The position numbers and the translations under genes were made by a program. From positions 1 to 7,389 of the forward strand of contig JAFECY010000337.1 of the NCBI GenBank assembly GCA_018241865.1: a stretch of 7,389 nucleotides of DNA, read 5' to 3'. Below, piece by piece: positions 7,332 to 7,389 of this stretch. Origin of the DNA: Pseudomonadota bacterium (lineage in GTDB: Bacteria > Pseudomonadota > Gammaproteobacteria > Burkholderiales > Burkholderiaceae_D). The notes below the pieces were generated by a model, which saw nothing but the letters and a program-made list of their open reading frames with translations, was not told the origin of the DNA and made no database searches. Position 1 is the stretch's first letter. Every line of letters begins with the position of its first letter.

Positions 7332-7389
7332 ATCGCACCCCCCATCCAGCCCCACTAAGAAGGAATGCTTGGGCGACCCGGCATCGATC
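7332..7389. other. unassigned right end
   Basis: Fifty-eight bases follow the tRNA-Ser terminator before the window ends. I recognise no gene end, repeat or attachment site. A minus-strand frame ending at a TAG near 7365 could be the tail of a leftward gene, but too little is visible to say. Confidence 0.3.

Overview
The window looks like an ordinary chromosomal segment of a betaproteobacterium, most likely Burkholderiales/Oxalobacteraceae (Herminiimonas, Herbaspirillum, Collimonas or Janthinobacterium type). That placement is an inference from protein flavour and moderately high GC; no taxonomic marker such as rRNA is present. I find no insertion sequence, prophage, CRISPR array, toxin-antitoxin pair or defence gene, and no exciting new multi-gene system. 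The interest lies in small features between housekeeping genes.

Layout, left to right. (1) Positions 1-1303, minus strand: the N-terminal two thirds of a Kup potassium transporter. It is cut by the window edge, and its only credible start is TTG. (2) Positions 1304-1660: a 357-base gap holding a possible 30-codon plus-strand ORF with a good ribosome binding site, then two back-to-back terminators. One serves an unidentified plus-strand transcript and the other serves tRNA-His. (3) Positions 1661-1737, minus strand: tRNA-His(GTG), with a near-consensus promoter squeezed between it and the end of murI. (4) Positions 1809-4859, minus strand: a tight run, transcribed in the order UPF0114 membrane protein, class I [4Fe-4S] fumarate hydratase, glutamate racemase (murI), with gaps of 17 and 22 bases. 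This is probably one operon. (5) Positions 4860-5091: a divergent promoter region. (6) Positions 5092-7074, plus strand: acetyl-CoA synthetase (acs), followed by a probable terminator. (7) Positions 7203-7293, plus strand: tRNA-Ser(GGA), with an extended -10 promoter and a strong terminator. (8) The last ~58 bases are unassigned.

Functionally, Acs makes acetyl-CoA from acetate and fumarase converts fumarate to malate in the TCA cycle, so the divergent pair at 4860-5091 joins acetate entry to its oxidation. MurI supplies D-glutamate for peptidoglycan, and Kup imports potassium. The close packing of fumarase and murI suggests co-transcription rather than an obvious shared pathway.
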